Positions 53,520-62,379 of a stretch of DNA of 62,379 nucleotides are shown piece by piece; position 1 is the stretch's first letter; every line of letters begins with the position of its first letter. This DNA is from Acidimicrobiia bacterium (GTDB lineage: Bacteria; Actinomycetota; Acidimicrobiia; Acidimicrobiales; Poriferisodalaceae). The DNA is taken from contig JAJEFK010000031.1 in the NCBI GenBank assembly GCA_022820505.1, forward strand, positions 1-62,379, written 5' to 3'. The position numbers were made by a program, and so were the translations under genes. The notes under the pieces were generated by a model. It saw only the letters and a list, made by a program, of their open reading frames with translations. It ran no database searches and was not told the origin of the DNA.

Positions 53520-55475
53520 TCAGCCCTGACAATCGCCGTCATCGCACCAGATCTGGGCGACATGGTGCGCCCCAGCATTCACGGCAAACGCGCCGACATC
53601 GCTGCCCGGGATCGGCAGATCGGTGAGGTTCTGCACCCGGGGGTTGGCGATGACGCCCCACAGCGTCCAGTGCGTCCACAGGTTCCAGACGTTGCGCCCG
53701 AAGGCCCGGTTCACCTCTTCTGCGGCCTCACGCCGAGCTACCGGGTCGGGATTGTGGCGGATGACGTCGTATGCGGCATCGATGGCGGGGTCCTGGAAGC
53801 GCCCCACATTGGAGGCCAGCTCGGGCACGCTCGGGTCGATCGGGAGCGCAGTCGACGAATTCCACCAGAGCCACTGCTCGATGGGGTCCACCCCGCCGTG
53901 GGCGCGCAGTCCCATCATCTCGAACAGGCCGGCCAGCGCCAAGCCGAAGTACTGACCCTGCTCGATGGGCTGGATCGTCACCGCAATCTCGTCGCCGAAG
54001 GCAGCCCGCCACATCGACGCGATGAGCTCATTCGACTCCACGTTGAACGGGTCGTTGGTGGAGTTGAACCCGAACGTCACCGGGTTCTGGCCGCTGTCGG
54101 CCTTGCACTGGGCGAACTCGGCTCGCGCGGCATCAATGTCGTACGTCGGGTAGCCCGAGTCGTCCAGGTAACCCATGCTGCCGGGCGGGAACGGCCCGTT
54201 CACCGCTCGCACCAAGCCCCGGAGCCGCTCGCTGACGAATCGCTCGCCGTCGAACGCGTGTGCCAGGGCCTTGCGGCAGCTCAGGTGCACCAGCGGGTTG
54301 GCCGCGTTGAGCCCGTGCGGGTCCATCTGGATCGGCCCGTCGAGGCCTCGCAGCTCGCTCAGCACTGGGTTCACGCCGGCAGCCACGTTCATGATGCTGA
54401 AGTTGGTCTCGCCGAAGTCGTTGGCCTGCAGCAGCACAAAATCGGGGTCGCCTTCGTACTTGGCGATCTCATCCGCGTTGGAGGTGTGGATGATGTCGAA
54501 CTGGCCAGCTCGCAGTCCGTTGGAGCGACCCACGATGTCCACCGACACCACGAACTCGATCTCGTCCAGATAGGGCAGGCTCTCGCCGGTGATGCCGTTG
54601 GGGCCGCGCCAGTAGTCGGGATTGCGTTCGGCGATGAAGCTGTTGCCGTTGCCCGGCGTGTAGCTCACGAACTTGAACGCTCCGAGCCCCACCGGTGCCG
54701 ACGGATCACCGGTGGCGCTGGCGAGGCCTGCGGTCCGCTCCTCGGCCGACAACGGCGAGAACGGCGACGTGTACATCGGGTTGTTCGGCAGCGTCTCCAG
54801 CCATGCCGGGGAGAACATGAAGCCGCAGCCATTCGCCCTCGACGCGGGACCCGGCCCAGTCGCGAACGGGATGGACGTCTCGTAATGGACGTACTGGCCG
54901 TCGCCCCAGACGTTCTCGATGCCCAGGTAGCCGGGTCCGACCTGCTGGCTGAAACGGCACAGGTTGATGTTGTAGGCCACGGCCTCGCCGGTCAGCGGCG
55001 TGCCGTCGTGGAACGTGATGCCGTCGCGAATCCGGAGCGTCCACGTCAGGAAATCGTCGCTGGCCGTCTCGGTTTCCACCAGGTACGGCACGATGTCGCC
55101 GTTGGCGTCGGTGACGTACATCGACTCGGTGACAGCCCGCATGATCATGCGGCAGGAAATCGCGCACAGCGCCGCGTAGGGAGCGAACGGGTTCGCCGTG
55201 TCGGCCTCGATGCCATACACCAGCCGGCCGCCGTGCACCGGGCCACCCGAGACCTCCCGGGTGTCCTCGCCGGCGGCTTCTCCGGCCTCGCGTGCCTCAA
55301 CAACCTCCGCCTGCGACTCCCCCAGCGTCGTCGCGACCTCACCGGCTGCGTCGCTCGCCGAGTCATCGGCTGGGTCGGATGGGGTGCCAGCGTCCCCGCC
55401 GCCGTCTCCGGCGGAGCAGGCGACGGCAATCAGCGCGAACGCTGCCGCTGCTGCCAGCGAACGCGCTCGCGCCAA
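53520..55475 (-). CDS. Peptide ABC transporter substrate-binding lipoprotein, copy 1
   Basis: 651 aa SBP_bac_5 family. It starts at a TTG with a very strong AGGAGGAGG upstream. The signal ends in the lipobox LIAVAC, followed by an acidic disordered linker. GGRLVYGIEADTANPFAPY and TWTLRIRDGITFHDGTPLTG are family hallmarks. A C-terminal pair of Cys (IWCDDGDCQG) and an internal AICAISCRMIM-type pair (ALCAISCRM) may form disulfides. Closely related to the gene upstream. Confidence 0.92.
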   Translation of the reverse strand: MARARSLAAAAAFALIAVACSAGDGGGDAGTPSDPADDSASDAAGEVATTLGESQAEVVEAREAGEAAGEDTREVSGGPVHGGRLVYGIEADTANPFAPYAALCAISCRMIMRAVTESMYVTDANGDIVPYLVETETASDDFLTWTLRIRDGITFHDGTPLTGEAVAYNINLCRFSQQVGPGYLGIENVWGDGQYVHYETSIPFATGPGPASRANGCGFMFSPAWLETLPNNPMYTSPFSPLSAEERTAGLASATGDPSAPVGLGAFKFVSYTPGNGNSFIAERNPDYWRGPNGITGESLPYLDEIEFVVSVDIVGRSNGLRAGQFDIIHTSNADEIAKYEGDPDFVLLQANDFGETNFSIMNVAAGVNPVLSELRGLDGPIQMDPHGLNAANPLVHLSCRKALAHAFDGERFVSERLRGLVRAVNGPFPPGSMGYLDDSGYPTYDIDAARAEFAQCKADSGQNPVTFGFNSTNDPFNVESNELIASMWRAAFGDEIAVTIQPIEQGQYFGLALAGLFEMMGLRAHGGVDPIEQWLWWNSSTALPIDPSVPELASNVGRFQDPAIDAAYDVIRHNPDPVARREAAEEVNRAFGRNVWNLWTHWTLWGVIANPRVQNLTDLPIPGSDVGAFAVNAGAHHVAQIWCDDGDCQG

Positions 55476-55506
55476 CTGCCGCCTCCTCCTTCGTTCTGGT
55501 AGGTGC

Positions 55507-57558
55507 TCAGCCCTGGCAGTTCCCGTCTGTGCACCAGATCTGCGCCAGGTGGTGCTTGCCGGAGATCACCGGGAAGGCGCCCTCAGCGTTGTCGGGGATC
55601 GGCAAGTCCGTGATGTTCTGCACCCGCGGGTTGGCGATGACGCCCCACAGGGTCCAGTAGGTCCAGAGGTTCCAGACGTTCTTGCCGAATGCCCGGTTGA
55701 CGGATTCGGCCGCGGCTCGCCGGGCCTCTGGGTCCGGATTGTGACGGATGACCTGGTAGGCAGCGTCGATCTCAGGATCCTGGAAGCGCCCGAAGTTCAA
55801 CGCGAGCTCAGGCACGCCGGGGTTGACCGGACTCGCCGTCGCCGAGCTCCACCAGTACCACTGCTCAGCCGGATCCACGCCGCCGTGGTTGCGCCAGCCC
55901 TGCATCTGGAATACGCCGGCCAGTGCAAGCCCGATGTACTGGCCCTGCTCGATCGGCGCGATCGTCACTGCCAGCTCGTCGCCGAAGGCGTCGTTCCACA
56001 TCGACACGATGAGCTCGTTCGACTCCACGTTGAACGCGTCGTTGGTGGTGTTGAACGAGAACGTCACCGGGTTCTGGCCGCTGTCGGCCTTGCACTGCTC
56101 GAACTCTGCCTGTGCAGCCTCGACGTCGTAGGTCGGGAAGCCGGAGTCTTCCAGGTGGCCCACGCTGCCCGGCGGGAACGGGCCGTTCGCGACCTGCACC
56201 AAGCCTTGGTGGCGTTCGTTGGCGAAGCGCTCCCCGTCGAATGCATGGGCCATCGCCTTGCGGCAGCTCAGATGCACCAGCGGATTGGTCGAATTGATGC
56301 CCAGCGGGTCCATCTGGATGAGCTGGCTCGCATCGGAGGGGTCACCGCCGCGCACGAAGGTGAGCACCGGGTTCACGCCCGACGCGACGTTGATGAGGTT
56401 GTGGCTGGTTTCGCCGAAGTCGTTGGCCTGCAGCAGCACGAAGTCCTCGTCGCCCTCGTACTTGGCGATCTCATCGGCGTTCGCCGTGTGGATGATGTCG
56501 AACTGGCCGGCCTTCAAACCGTTGGAGCGGCCCTGGATGTCCACGGCCACGACGAATTCGATCTCGTCCAGGTACGGCAGGTTCTCGCCCGTGATGCCGT
56601 TCTCGCCACGCCAGTAGTCGGGGTTGCGCTCGGCGATGAAGCTGTTGCCGTTGCCCGGCGTGTAGCTGACGAACTTGAAGGCGCCCAGCCCGACCGGAGC
56701 GGAGGGGTCGCCGGTGGCGTTCGCGAGGGCCGCCTCGCGGGCGGCCTCAGGCAGCGGGGATGCCGGCGAGACATACAGCGGGTTGTTGGGCAGCGTTTCC
56801 ATCCATGCCGGGCTGAACATCTGGCCGCACACCTCTGCGCGGCCTGCCGGGCCGACACCGGTCGCCAGAGGCTGGCCGGGGCTGGCTGTGACGGTGACCG
56901 TCTGGCCTTCGCCGGTAACGCTGTCGATGCCCAAGAACGCCGGGCCGGTGAGCTGGCTGAGTCGGCACAGGTTGATGTTGTAGGCCACGGCCTCACCGGT
57001 CAGCGGCGTGCCGTCGTGGAACTTGATGCCGTCGCGGATCGTCACCGTCCAGGTCATGTAGTCGTCGCTGTGCTCCTCCGACTCCACCAGGAGCGGCACG
57101 ATCTCGCCGTCGCTGTCGGTGATGTACAGCGAGTCGGTGATGGCACGGAAGATCATCCGGCAGCTGATGGCACACGACGTGGCGTAGTGGACGAACGGGT
57201 TGGCCGAATCGGCCTCGATGCCGTAGACGAGCTTGCCGCCATGGACCGGGCCGGTCTCAGTTTCGCGGACGTCCTCGCCCGTGGCTTCGCCGGCCTCGCG
57301 GGCCTCGACCACCTCTTCTTCCTGCTCGGACATCGTGGTGGAAGGCGCTTCGACAGCAGCCTCGGTGGTGTCCGGCTCCGCCGGTGCGGCACCGTCGCCG
57401 TCGCCGTCGCCGTCATCGGTGCCGCCACAGGCGACTGCGATCAGGGCGAAGGCGGCGAGCACCACGCCCAGCCGAATGCCGAACGAGCGCCGGGACCCTC
57501 GGCGGCGACGCCCGCTCGTGAGTTGATCGGCATGGCGCCGGGATTGACCTGTGTGCAT
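55507..57558 (-). CDS. Peptide ABC transporter substrate-binding lipoprotein, copy 2
   Basis: 683 aa paralogue of the adjacent gene, with ribosome binding site GGGGAGGAG. A basic N-terminus, hydrophobic segment and lipobox LIAVACGG lead to an Asp/Gly repeat (DGDGDGDG) and a Glu-rich coiled linker. The mature domain (GGKLVYGIEADSANPFVHY, WTVTIRDGIKFHDGTPLTG) is highly similar to copy 1, and the C-terminal IWCTDGNCQG is conserved. First gene of the transporter operon. The two copies may bind different peptides. Confidence 0.92.
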   Translation of the reverse strand: MHTGQSRRHADQLTSGRRRRGSRRSFGIRLGVVLAAFALIAVACGGTDDGDGDGDGAAPAEPDTTEAAVEAPSTTMSEQEEEVVEAREAGEATGEDVRETETGPVHGGKLVYGIEADSANPFVHYATSCAISCRMIFRAITDSLYITDSDGEIVPLLVESEEHSDDYMTWTVTIRDGIKFHDGTPLTGEAVAYNINLCRLSQLTGPAFLGIDSVTGEGQTVTVTASPGQPLATGVGPAGRAEVCGQMFSPAWMETLPNNPLYVSPASPLPEAAREAALANATGDPSAPVGLGAFKFVSYTPGNGNSFIAERNPDYWRGENGITGENLPYLDEIEFVVAVDIQGRSNGLKAGQFDIIHTANADEIAKYEGDEDFVLLQANDFGETSHNLINVASGVNPVLTFVRGGDPSDASQLIQMDPLGINSTNPLVHLSCRKAMAHAFDGERFANERHQGLVQVANGPFPPGSVGHLEDSGFPTYDVEAAQAEFEQCKADSGQNPVTFSFNTTNDAFNVESNELIVSMWNDAFGDELAVTIAPIEQGQYIGLALAGVFQMQGWRNHGGVDPAEQWYWWSSATASPVNPGVPELALNFGRFQDPEIDAAYQVIRHNPDPEARRAAAESVNRAFGKNVWNLWTYWTLWGVIANPRVQNITDLPIPDNAEGAFPVISGKHHLAQIWCTDGNCQG

Positions 57559-57707
57559 CGTGGATGCTCCTCCCCAATGGCGCCACCGCGGCGCTTTGCG
57601 CGAACCCTACTAGCCCCGCTATGGGGCTCTATACCCGGCCCTCTTCTCGGCTCGGGGCCTCGTTCGGCTCGCGACTGTCGTGCTCGCTGGGCCGGTACGG
57701 TGCGGCC

Positions 57708-57783
57708 GGGCCGGTAGCTCAGTGGTCAGAGCAGGCGACTCATAATCGCTGGGTCGTGGGTTCGATCCCCACCCGGCCCACCA
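57708..57783 (+). tRNA. tRNA with CAU anticodon, probably tRNA-Ile2
   Basis: Cloverleaf with acceptor GGGCCGG/CCGGCCC, D arm GCTC...GAGC, anticodon arm GGCGA-CTCATAA-TCGCT, T arm GTGGG-TTCGATC-CCCAC, discriminator A and an encoded CCA (57781-57783). The anticodon is CAU. The arm GGCGACUCAUAAUCGCU is identical to that of E. coli tRNA-Ile2, whose C34 becomes lysidine to read AUA. An elongator tRNA-Met is the alternative. Confidence 0.88.
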
Positions 57784-57876
57784 CCGTTTGAGGTGCACAT
57801 CGACCGCGCCGCCAGCGGTGCACGACGACTCAGTATCGTTGCTCCGCACGTTCGGGGCGCAGCGCGGCCCGTTCGG

Positions 57877-57949
57877 TCCGGGGTAGCTCAGTTGGCAGAG
57901 CAGCGGACTGTTAATCCGTTTGTCGTGGGTTCGAGCCCCACCCCCGGAG
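57877..57949 (+). tRNA. tRNA-Asn (anticodon GUU)
   Basis: Acceptor TCCGGGG/CCCCGGA, D arm GCTC...GAGC, anticodon stem CGGA with loop CTGTTAA, T arm GTGGG-TTCGAGC-CCCAC, discriminator G. CCA is not encoded. It ends six bases before the 3' end of dnaG on the other strand. Confidence 0.95.
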
Positions 57950-57955
57950 CACTCC

Positions 57956-59899
57956 TCAGCTGGCGCGCAACCACTCCACGACTGCCTGAGCACCCGCGAT
58001 TCGGGCCTCGGAGTCGCGCAACTCGGTGTCTCGTTCACGGAGCCAGACGAGCAGGTCGTGGCGGAATCGCAAGATCTCCGCCGCTGAAGCGTCAGCGTCG
58101 GACGTGATTCCTGGGATGTCGCCGCCGTCGCGGATCACCCGAATGGTCGCCTGGACATGTCGTCGCAGCGCAGTTACCGCTCGATCGAGCGCTTCGCCGT
58201 CTCGGAGTTCGGCCGCCCCGGCGGCAGCTTGTGCGAGCAGCTCACGATCAGGAGTGTCCGAGTTCAGGAGATCGCGCCAATCGGGTTCGGCAACCATCTG
58301 CATATATGCATCGCGAAGAGCGGGCACCGTGAACAATTCGGGCACCACCAGCGCCGCGACATCTCCTTGAGTCGAAGCAACTGCCTCGAGCAATGCTCGT
58401 TCGCGGGCGGCGACGCTTCGTTCAGATGCGCCGCTGTTCGCACGCATTCGACGCGATGGCGATGGCTCGTTGAACTCATCGTCGCTCCGATGGCCGCCGT
58501 CTGGATGCACTTCGCCGATGTCATCGAAGTACGACTCGCCGGGATCGGGAGGCGGCCGCGCTTCTTCGTACGGGTCGGGCGCTGCTCGGGATGCGCGATC
58601 GTCGAGACGCTGGCGGGCTGCGTCGACGCGTTCGCGGAACTTCTCGACGTCCATGGGAATGCGCTCGGCGATCGGCCCGAGGTCGCCGCCCAGGAGAATC
58701 TCGGGCGGGTACACAGCGAATACCTCGGCCGCTTCATCTGCTGCGCGATCTCGGCCCGCGGGATTGTCGAGATCGGCGCGCTCCAGGATCCGCTCGGCCC
58801 GGAAGGTGTGCAGCGGTTGAGCTTCGTCCAATGCTCTGCGCAGCGCGGGCGGGTCGCTCGCTGCGAGGTCACCGGGGTCAGATCCCGGCGGGAGCGCCGC
58901 CACGAAGATGTCGAGCCCGAACTCTCGCTCCCACTGGTGCACCCGCTCGGCGGCCGTCTGACCCGCAGCGTCTGCGTCGAACGCGAGCACGATGCGCTTG
59001 GCGGAACGTGAGAGCAATTCGGCGTGCTGCTTGGTCAGCGCCGTGCCGCAGGTGGCAACGGCCTCGGAGATGCCGGACAGGTCGCAGCCGATGACATCGG
59101 TGTGGCCCTCGCACACCACGATTCGCTCCGATTTCCGCGCCGCCTGCTTGGCCAAGTGCAGCCCATAGAGCACCTTGCTCTTGTCGTAGACCGCTGTGCC
59201 CGCTGTGTTCTTGTACTTCGGGCCCTTCGGCGGCGGTTCGTCCGCCCGGGGCAGAACGCGCCCGGCGAAGCTGACCACCCGGCCGCTCGCGTCGCTGATC
59301 GGGAACATGACCCGATCCCGAAAGAAATCAGACGCCGGATCCGCGTACGCCAGCCCCGCGGCGGCAAGCTGCTGGGGCGGGGCGCCGAGGCGCTGGCACA
59401 GTGCATCCCACAGCGGCGGCGCGTAGCCCAGGCGCCACTTCACCACTGTCTCGCGGTCGTAACCCCGCCGACGCAGGTAGGCCCGCGCCTCGCCGGCATC
59501 GGGGCTGCTCATCAGGAGTTCGTGATAGAAGCGGGCGGCACGTTCCAGCAGGTCCAGAAGCTCCCTGCGGTGCTGATTGGCGCGCTGCGCGCCGGGCGCG
59601 TCATAGGTGAGCTCGATGTTCGCCGCAGCTGCCAACTGCTCGACTGCCTCGACGAAGTCCAGGTGCTCGGTCTCGCGCAGAAATGTGATGGCATCGCCGG
59701 AGGCCTTGCAGCCGAAGCAGTGATAGAAGCCTTCAGCGCCGTTGACGCTGAACGACGGCGTCTTCTCGGTGTGGAACGGGCACAGCCCCACGTGACGGCT
59801 GCCGACACGCTTCAGGCTCACCCGGCGACCGATGAGCGCGACAAGATCGGTCGCTTCGCGCACACGCTGCACATCGGAGTCCCGAATACTCATGTTCAC
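57956..59899 (-). CDS. dnaG: DNA primase
   Basis: 647 aa. Start is the GTG at 59899 or, more likely, the ATG two codons on (MSIRDSDVQRVREATDLVAL). The CHC2 zinc finger shows GLCPFHTEKTPSF and YHCFGCKASGDAI. The Toprim core has RIVVCEGHTDVIG and VLAFDADAAGQ. The C-terminal ~200 residues form the DnaB-binding region, with a Pro/Asp-rich linker near 430-490. It makes RNA primers at the replication fork. Neighbours on the same strand are the PPDK-like gene and glyS. Confidence 0.95.
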   Translation of the reverse strand: MNMSIRDSDVQRVREATDLVALIGRRVSLKRVGSRHVGLCPFHTEKTPSFSVNGAEGFYHCFGCKASGDAITFLRETEHLDFVEAVEQLAAAANIELTYDAPGAQRANQHRRELLDLLERAARFYHELLMSSPDAGEARAYLRRRGYDRETVVKWRLGYAPPLWDALCQRLGAPPQQLAAAGLAYADPASDFFRDRVMFPISDASGRVVSFAGRVLPRADEPPPKGPKYKNTAGTAVYDKSKVLYGLHLAKQAARKSERIVVCEGHTDVIGCDLSGISEAVATCGTALTKQHAELLSRSAKRIVLAFDADAAGQTAAERVHQWEREFGLDIFVAALPPGSDPGDLAASDPPALRRALDEAQPLHTFRAERILERADLDNPAGRDRAADEAAEVFAVYPPEILLGGDLGPIAERIPMDVEKFRERVDAARQRLDDRASRAAPDPYEEARPPPDPGESYFDDIGEVHPDGGHRSDDEFNEPSPSRRMRANSGASERSVAARERALLEAVASTQGDVAALVVPELFTVPALRDAYMQMVAEPDWRDLLNSDTPDRELLAQAAAGAAELRDGEALDRAVTALRRHVQATIRVIRDGGDIPGITSDADASAAEILRFRHDLLVWLRERDTELRDSEARIAGAQAVVEWLRAS

Positions 59900-59976
59900 T
59901 GCGACGCTAACGATTTGTCAGCACCTGAGTTGGCCCAGTTCGTGCCCTGCTCGGGGTCCTGCCGGCGGGCTCGCTC

Positions 59977-61536
59977 TTACCTGGTCCCTGCGCCGGCGAG
60001 AAGGGCCTGGGCGGCGGCTAGGCGGGCTATTGGCACGCGGTAGGGCGAGCATGAGACGTAGTCGAGCCCTGCGTGCACTGCGAATTCGATGCTGGCCGGG
60101 TCGCCTCCGTGCTCGCCGCAGATGCCGGCGCGCAGGCCTGGATTGGCGGCGCGCCCTCGTTCCATTGCGCTGCTCACAAGCTCGCCGACTCCGGCACGGT
60201 CCAGCGAGGCAAACGGATCGGCGTCCAGCAGGCCGTCGGCGACATAGGGCGCGATGACCTGTGCCGCTGTGTCGTCGCGGCTGAAGCCGAACACCATCTG
60301 GGTGAGGTCGTTGGTGCCGAAGCTGGCGAACTCCACGCCGCTCGCCAGCTCGCCTGCGATGAGGCAGGCACGGGGCGTCTCGATCATGGTGCCGATGGGC
60401 GGCAGCTCACGGCCATCGGCGCTCGCCCACGCTGCACGCACGACACCCACGGCGGCCATCAGCTCGCCGGTTGTGGACACCAGGGGCACCATGATCTCGG
60501 CACGGGGGTCGCCGCCTGCAGCACGACGGTCGGCCACCGCCCCTGCGAGCGCCTCCACCTGCGCGGCATAGAGCTCGGGGCGCAGCAGGCCGAGCCGCAC
60601 GCCGCGCACGCCCAGCATCGGGTTGTGCTCGTGCCACTGTGCGGCCTCGTCGGGATCTGCCCCGGCAAGGAACTCGTGCATGGGCGCGTCGAGCAGCCGG
60701 ACGGTGACCGGCAGCCCGTCCATGGCCGCCAGCAGCTCGCGAAAGTCAGCTCGCTGGGCCGCTGCGAGATCGTCGACGTGCTCGTCGTGCCCTCGCAGCA
60801 CGACGTGCTGCACGACCTCGAGCCGGTCGGGTTCCAAGAACATGTGCTCGGTACGGCACAGCCCGATGCCCTGCGCCCCGAGTTCCCGGGCCATCGCCGC
60901 ATCGGCCGCCGTGTCCGCGTTGGCGAGTACGGCTAACCGGCCGGCCGCGACCTGGTCCGCCCACTCGAGCACCTCAGCGATCTCGCCCGGCAAGGCCGAA
61001 CCCGGCCCCGAGCCAACCCCGACCCCGCCGACGGCCGACCCGGCAATCTCACGGTGCCCCAGCATCACCTCGCCGGAGGACCCGTCGATCGAGATCGGCG
61101 TGCCGTTGGCAATGCGCCGGTGGCCGATCACAAAGCAATCAGCCTCCACCGTGATCTCCCGGGCGTCGCACACGGCCGGAATGCCCCAGCCCCGGGCCAC
61201 CACCGCCGCATGGCTTGCCAGCCCGCCCCGGGCAGTCAGGATCCCCGCCGACAAGCCCATCGCCGCCACATCGGCAGGTGTCGTCTCGGTCGCAACCAGG
61301 ATCACCGTGCTGCCCGCCGACGCCAGGTCCAGCGCCGCCTCCGAGCCCACTGCCACGACGCCCGACGCCGCACCCGGCGACGCCGCCAGACCGGTCGTCA
61401 GCACCGCGACCTCGCCGGAATCCGACGCGGGCTCGAACGTGGGATGCAACACCTCCACCAGCTCGTCGACGCCGAGACCGGCAACGGCTCGGCGCTGCCG
61501 GTCGCTCAGCCCGCCCGCAGCGCTCGAATCGCTCAT
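59977..61536 (-). CDS. Stand-alone C-terminal half of pyruvate phosphate dikinase (PEP-utilising enzyme)
   Basis: 519 aa. It begins with the linker ELVEVLHPTFEP that normally joins the PPDK halves. Then comes the phosphohistidine domain with His109 in LTARGGLASHAAVVARG, and the TIM-barrel PEP/pyruvate site: GIGLCRTEHMF, EHNPMLGVRGVRLG, PIGTMIETPRA, FASFGTNDLTQM and the catalytic Cys in AGICGEHGGDP. The N-terminal ATP-grasp half of about 340 residues is absent and does not lie in either neighbour. It may work with a separate ATP-grasp partner or as another PEP phosphotransferase. Confidence 0.87.
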   Translation of the reverse strand: MSDSSAAGGLSDRQRRAVAGLGVDELVEVLHPTFEPASDSGEVAVLTTGLAASPGAASGVVAVGSEAALDLASAGSTVILVATETTPADVAAMGLSAGILTARGGLASHAAVVARGWGIPAVCDAREITVEADCFVIGHRRIANGTPISIDGSSGEVMLGHREIAGSAVGGVGVGSGPGSALPGEIAEVLEWADQVAAGRLAVLANADTAADAAMARELGAQGIGLCRTEHMFLEPDRLEVVQHVVLRGHDEHVDDLAAAQRADFRELLAAMDGLPVTVRLLDAPMHEFLAGADPDEAAQWHEHNPMLGVRGVRLGLLRPELYAAQVEALAGAVADRRAAGGDPRAEIMVPLVSTTGELMAAVGVVRAAWASADGRELPPIGTMIETPRACLIAGELASGVEFASFGTNDLTQMVFGFSRDDTAAQVIAPYVADGLLDADPFASLDRAGVGELVSSAMERGRAANPGLRAGICGEHGGDPASIEFAVHAGLDYVSCSPYRVPIARLAAAQALLAGAGTR

Positions 61537-61593
61537 CGCCGCACCCGGTCGTGCTGGCCCATGCCGTTCCCCCTGCGCCGGCCGTCCCTGCCG

Positions 61594-62379
61594 TCAGAGG
61601 CCCAGCCGACTCCCCAGATGGTCTACCAGCGCGTCGATCGGCACCCGGTCCTGGGCCATGGTGTCGCGGTCTCGCACGGTCACGCAGCGATCGTCGACAG
61701 ACTCGAAGTCGACCGTGACGCACAGCGGCGTACCGATCTCGTCCTGGCGGCGGTAGCGGCGCCCGATGGCCTGGGTCTCGTCGTAGTCGCACATCCAGTG
61801 CGGCTGACAGATCGCCAGCACCTCGCCGGCCAGCGCGGGAAGTGGCTCCTTGCGAGACAGCGGCAGCACCGCCACCTTGTACGGCGCCAGCCGCGGGTGC
61901 AGCCCCAGCACCGTGCGCAACTCGTCGTTGACGGTCTCCTCACGGTACGCAGCCAGCAGGAACGCCATCAGCGCCCGCGTCGCCCCCGCTGCAGGCTCGA
62001 TCACGTGCGGCACATACCGCTCGCCGCTGGCCTGGTCGAAGTACTCCAGCTTCTGGCCCGAGTGCTCGGCGTGCTGGGTCAGGTCGTAGTCGCCGCGGTT
62101 GGCTATGCCCTCGAGCTCGCCCCAGCCCCACGGGAAGAGGAACTCGACGTCGCTGGTGCCGCTGGAGTAGTGGCTGAGCTCGTCGGCGTCATGGGCGCGC
62201 AGCCGAAGCTGGTCGGCCGAAATGCCCAAATCGGCATACCACTGCAGCCGCTCTGCCAGCCAGTACTCGTACCACTGCGGCGCCTCGGCAGGCGGCACGA
62301 AGAACTCCAGCTCCATCTGCTCGAACTCGCGGGTGCGGAACACGAAGTTGCCCGGCGTGATCTCGTTGCGGAACGACTT
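61594..62379 (-). CDS. glyS: Glycyl-tRNA synthetase, class II dimeric type (C-terminal part)
   Basis: Partial: the reading frame is open to the right edge of the window. The visible part begins SFRNEITPGNFVFRTREFEQ, the class II motif region of bacterial/eukaryotic-type GlyRS. It continues with GWGELEGIANRGDYDL, PHVIEPAAGATRALMAFL (motif 3) and the anticodon-binding domain ending RVPIDALVDHLGSRLGL. It charges tRNA-Gly. It lies 57 bases upstream of the PPDK-like gene. Confidence 0.95.
   Translation of the reverse strand, partial: KSFRNEITPGNFVFRTREFEQMELEFFVPPAEAPQWYEYWLAERLQWYADLGISADQLRLRAHDADELSHYSSGTSDVEFLFPWGWGELEGIANRGDYDLTQHAEHSGQKLEYFDQASGERYVPHVIEPAAGATRALMAFLLAAYREETVNDELRTVLGLHPRLAPYKVAVLPLSRKEPLPALAGEVLAICQPHWMCDYDETQAIGRRYRRQDEIGTPLCVTVDFESVDDRCVTVRDRDTMAQDRVPIDALVDHLGSRLGL

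Noticed and set aside
52218..55502. Very long open frame (over 1000 codons) on the plus strand antisense to the peptide transporter genes
   Set aside because: It is rich in His, Arg, Gln and Val with no domain, and mirrors the codon bias of the real minus-strand permease and binding-protein genes. High GC keeps antisense frames open.
57400..57425. GCC-GTC trinucleotide microsatellite as a regulatory repeat
   Set aside because: It encodes the Asp/Gly linker behind the lipobox of the binding protein; such linkers are common and need no other explanation.
55198..57717. 839-codon frame opposite the second binding protein
   Set aside because: Antisense shadow; no domain and it runs into the tRNA region.
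57708..57783. Elongator tRNA-Met for the CAU tRNA
   Set aside because: The anticodon stem matches tRNA-Ile2 and not elongator tRNA-Met; kept as an alternative only.

Overview
The window is about 62 kb of dense, high-GC bacterial chromosome. Three things point to an Actinomycetota genome, perhaps Acidimicrobiia: many GTG starts and 1-4 base gene overlaps, a DUF222/13E12-type HNH gene, and a wealth of acyl-CoA dehydrogenases and VOC and DinB-like proteins. The class is an inference; there is no rRNA in the window. Both ends cut genes: a PBP4-type D-Ala-D-Ala carboxypeptidase at the left and glycyl-tRNA synthetase at the right.

Left third (1-18.4 kb) is metabolism. It holds a ROK sugar kinase, a Prx5 peroxiredoxin, a ThrH-like phosphatase, a VOC protein and an acyl-CoA dehydrogenase. 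Next is a tightly overlapping acetoin-dehydrogenase-type operon (acoA-acoB-acoX-acoC) without its own E3. A sugar-acid dehydratase, a Ca/Na antiporter, an MFS transporter, a molybdopterin oxidoreductase, an acyl-CoA synthetase and a YihY membrane protein follow.

18.3-24.3 kb is the defence-like island. A McrC nuclease and a McrB motor are transcribed together. The McrB carries two tandem integrase-core-like domains at its N-terminus instead of a recognisable methyl-DNA reader. Beside them lie a decayed ORF and an HNH endonuclease gene whose leaderless promoter overlaps LexA-like half-sites.

24.5-37.7 kb: two-module VOC, DinB-like and MBL-fold proteins lead into a polyamine locus. That locus is a DAO-type FAD oxidoreductase divergent from GNAT-agmatinase-potABCD, with a palindrome at the predicted start site. 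Acyl-CoA dehydrogenase, PaaG-like isomerase, IF-1 and flavin reductase follow.

37.8-48.6 kb: D-aminoacylase-like amidohydrolase, threonine aldolase, a hairpin-rich convergent spacer, a Baeyer-Villiger-type monooxygenase, nitrobindin and an FlK-like hotdog thioesterase. Next comes a peroxiredoxin-like gene with an in-frame UGA exactly where a Cys is expected (U-P-Y-C), followed by a bacterial-SECIS-like hairpin. I read this as a selenoprotein. It is divergent from two tandem ERG4/ERG24-type sterol reductases.

48.6-62.4 kb: a complete peptide ABC transporter (two tandem binding proteins, two permeases, two ATPases). Its second ATPase is split by about 220 residues of membrane helices between the Q-loop and the signature motif. 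After it come tRNA-Ile2 and tRNA-Asn, dnaG, a stand-alone C-terminal half of pyruvate phosphate dikinase, and glyS. No insertion sequence, prophage or CRISPR array was seen.
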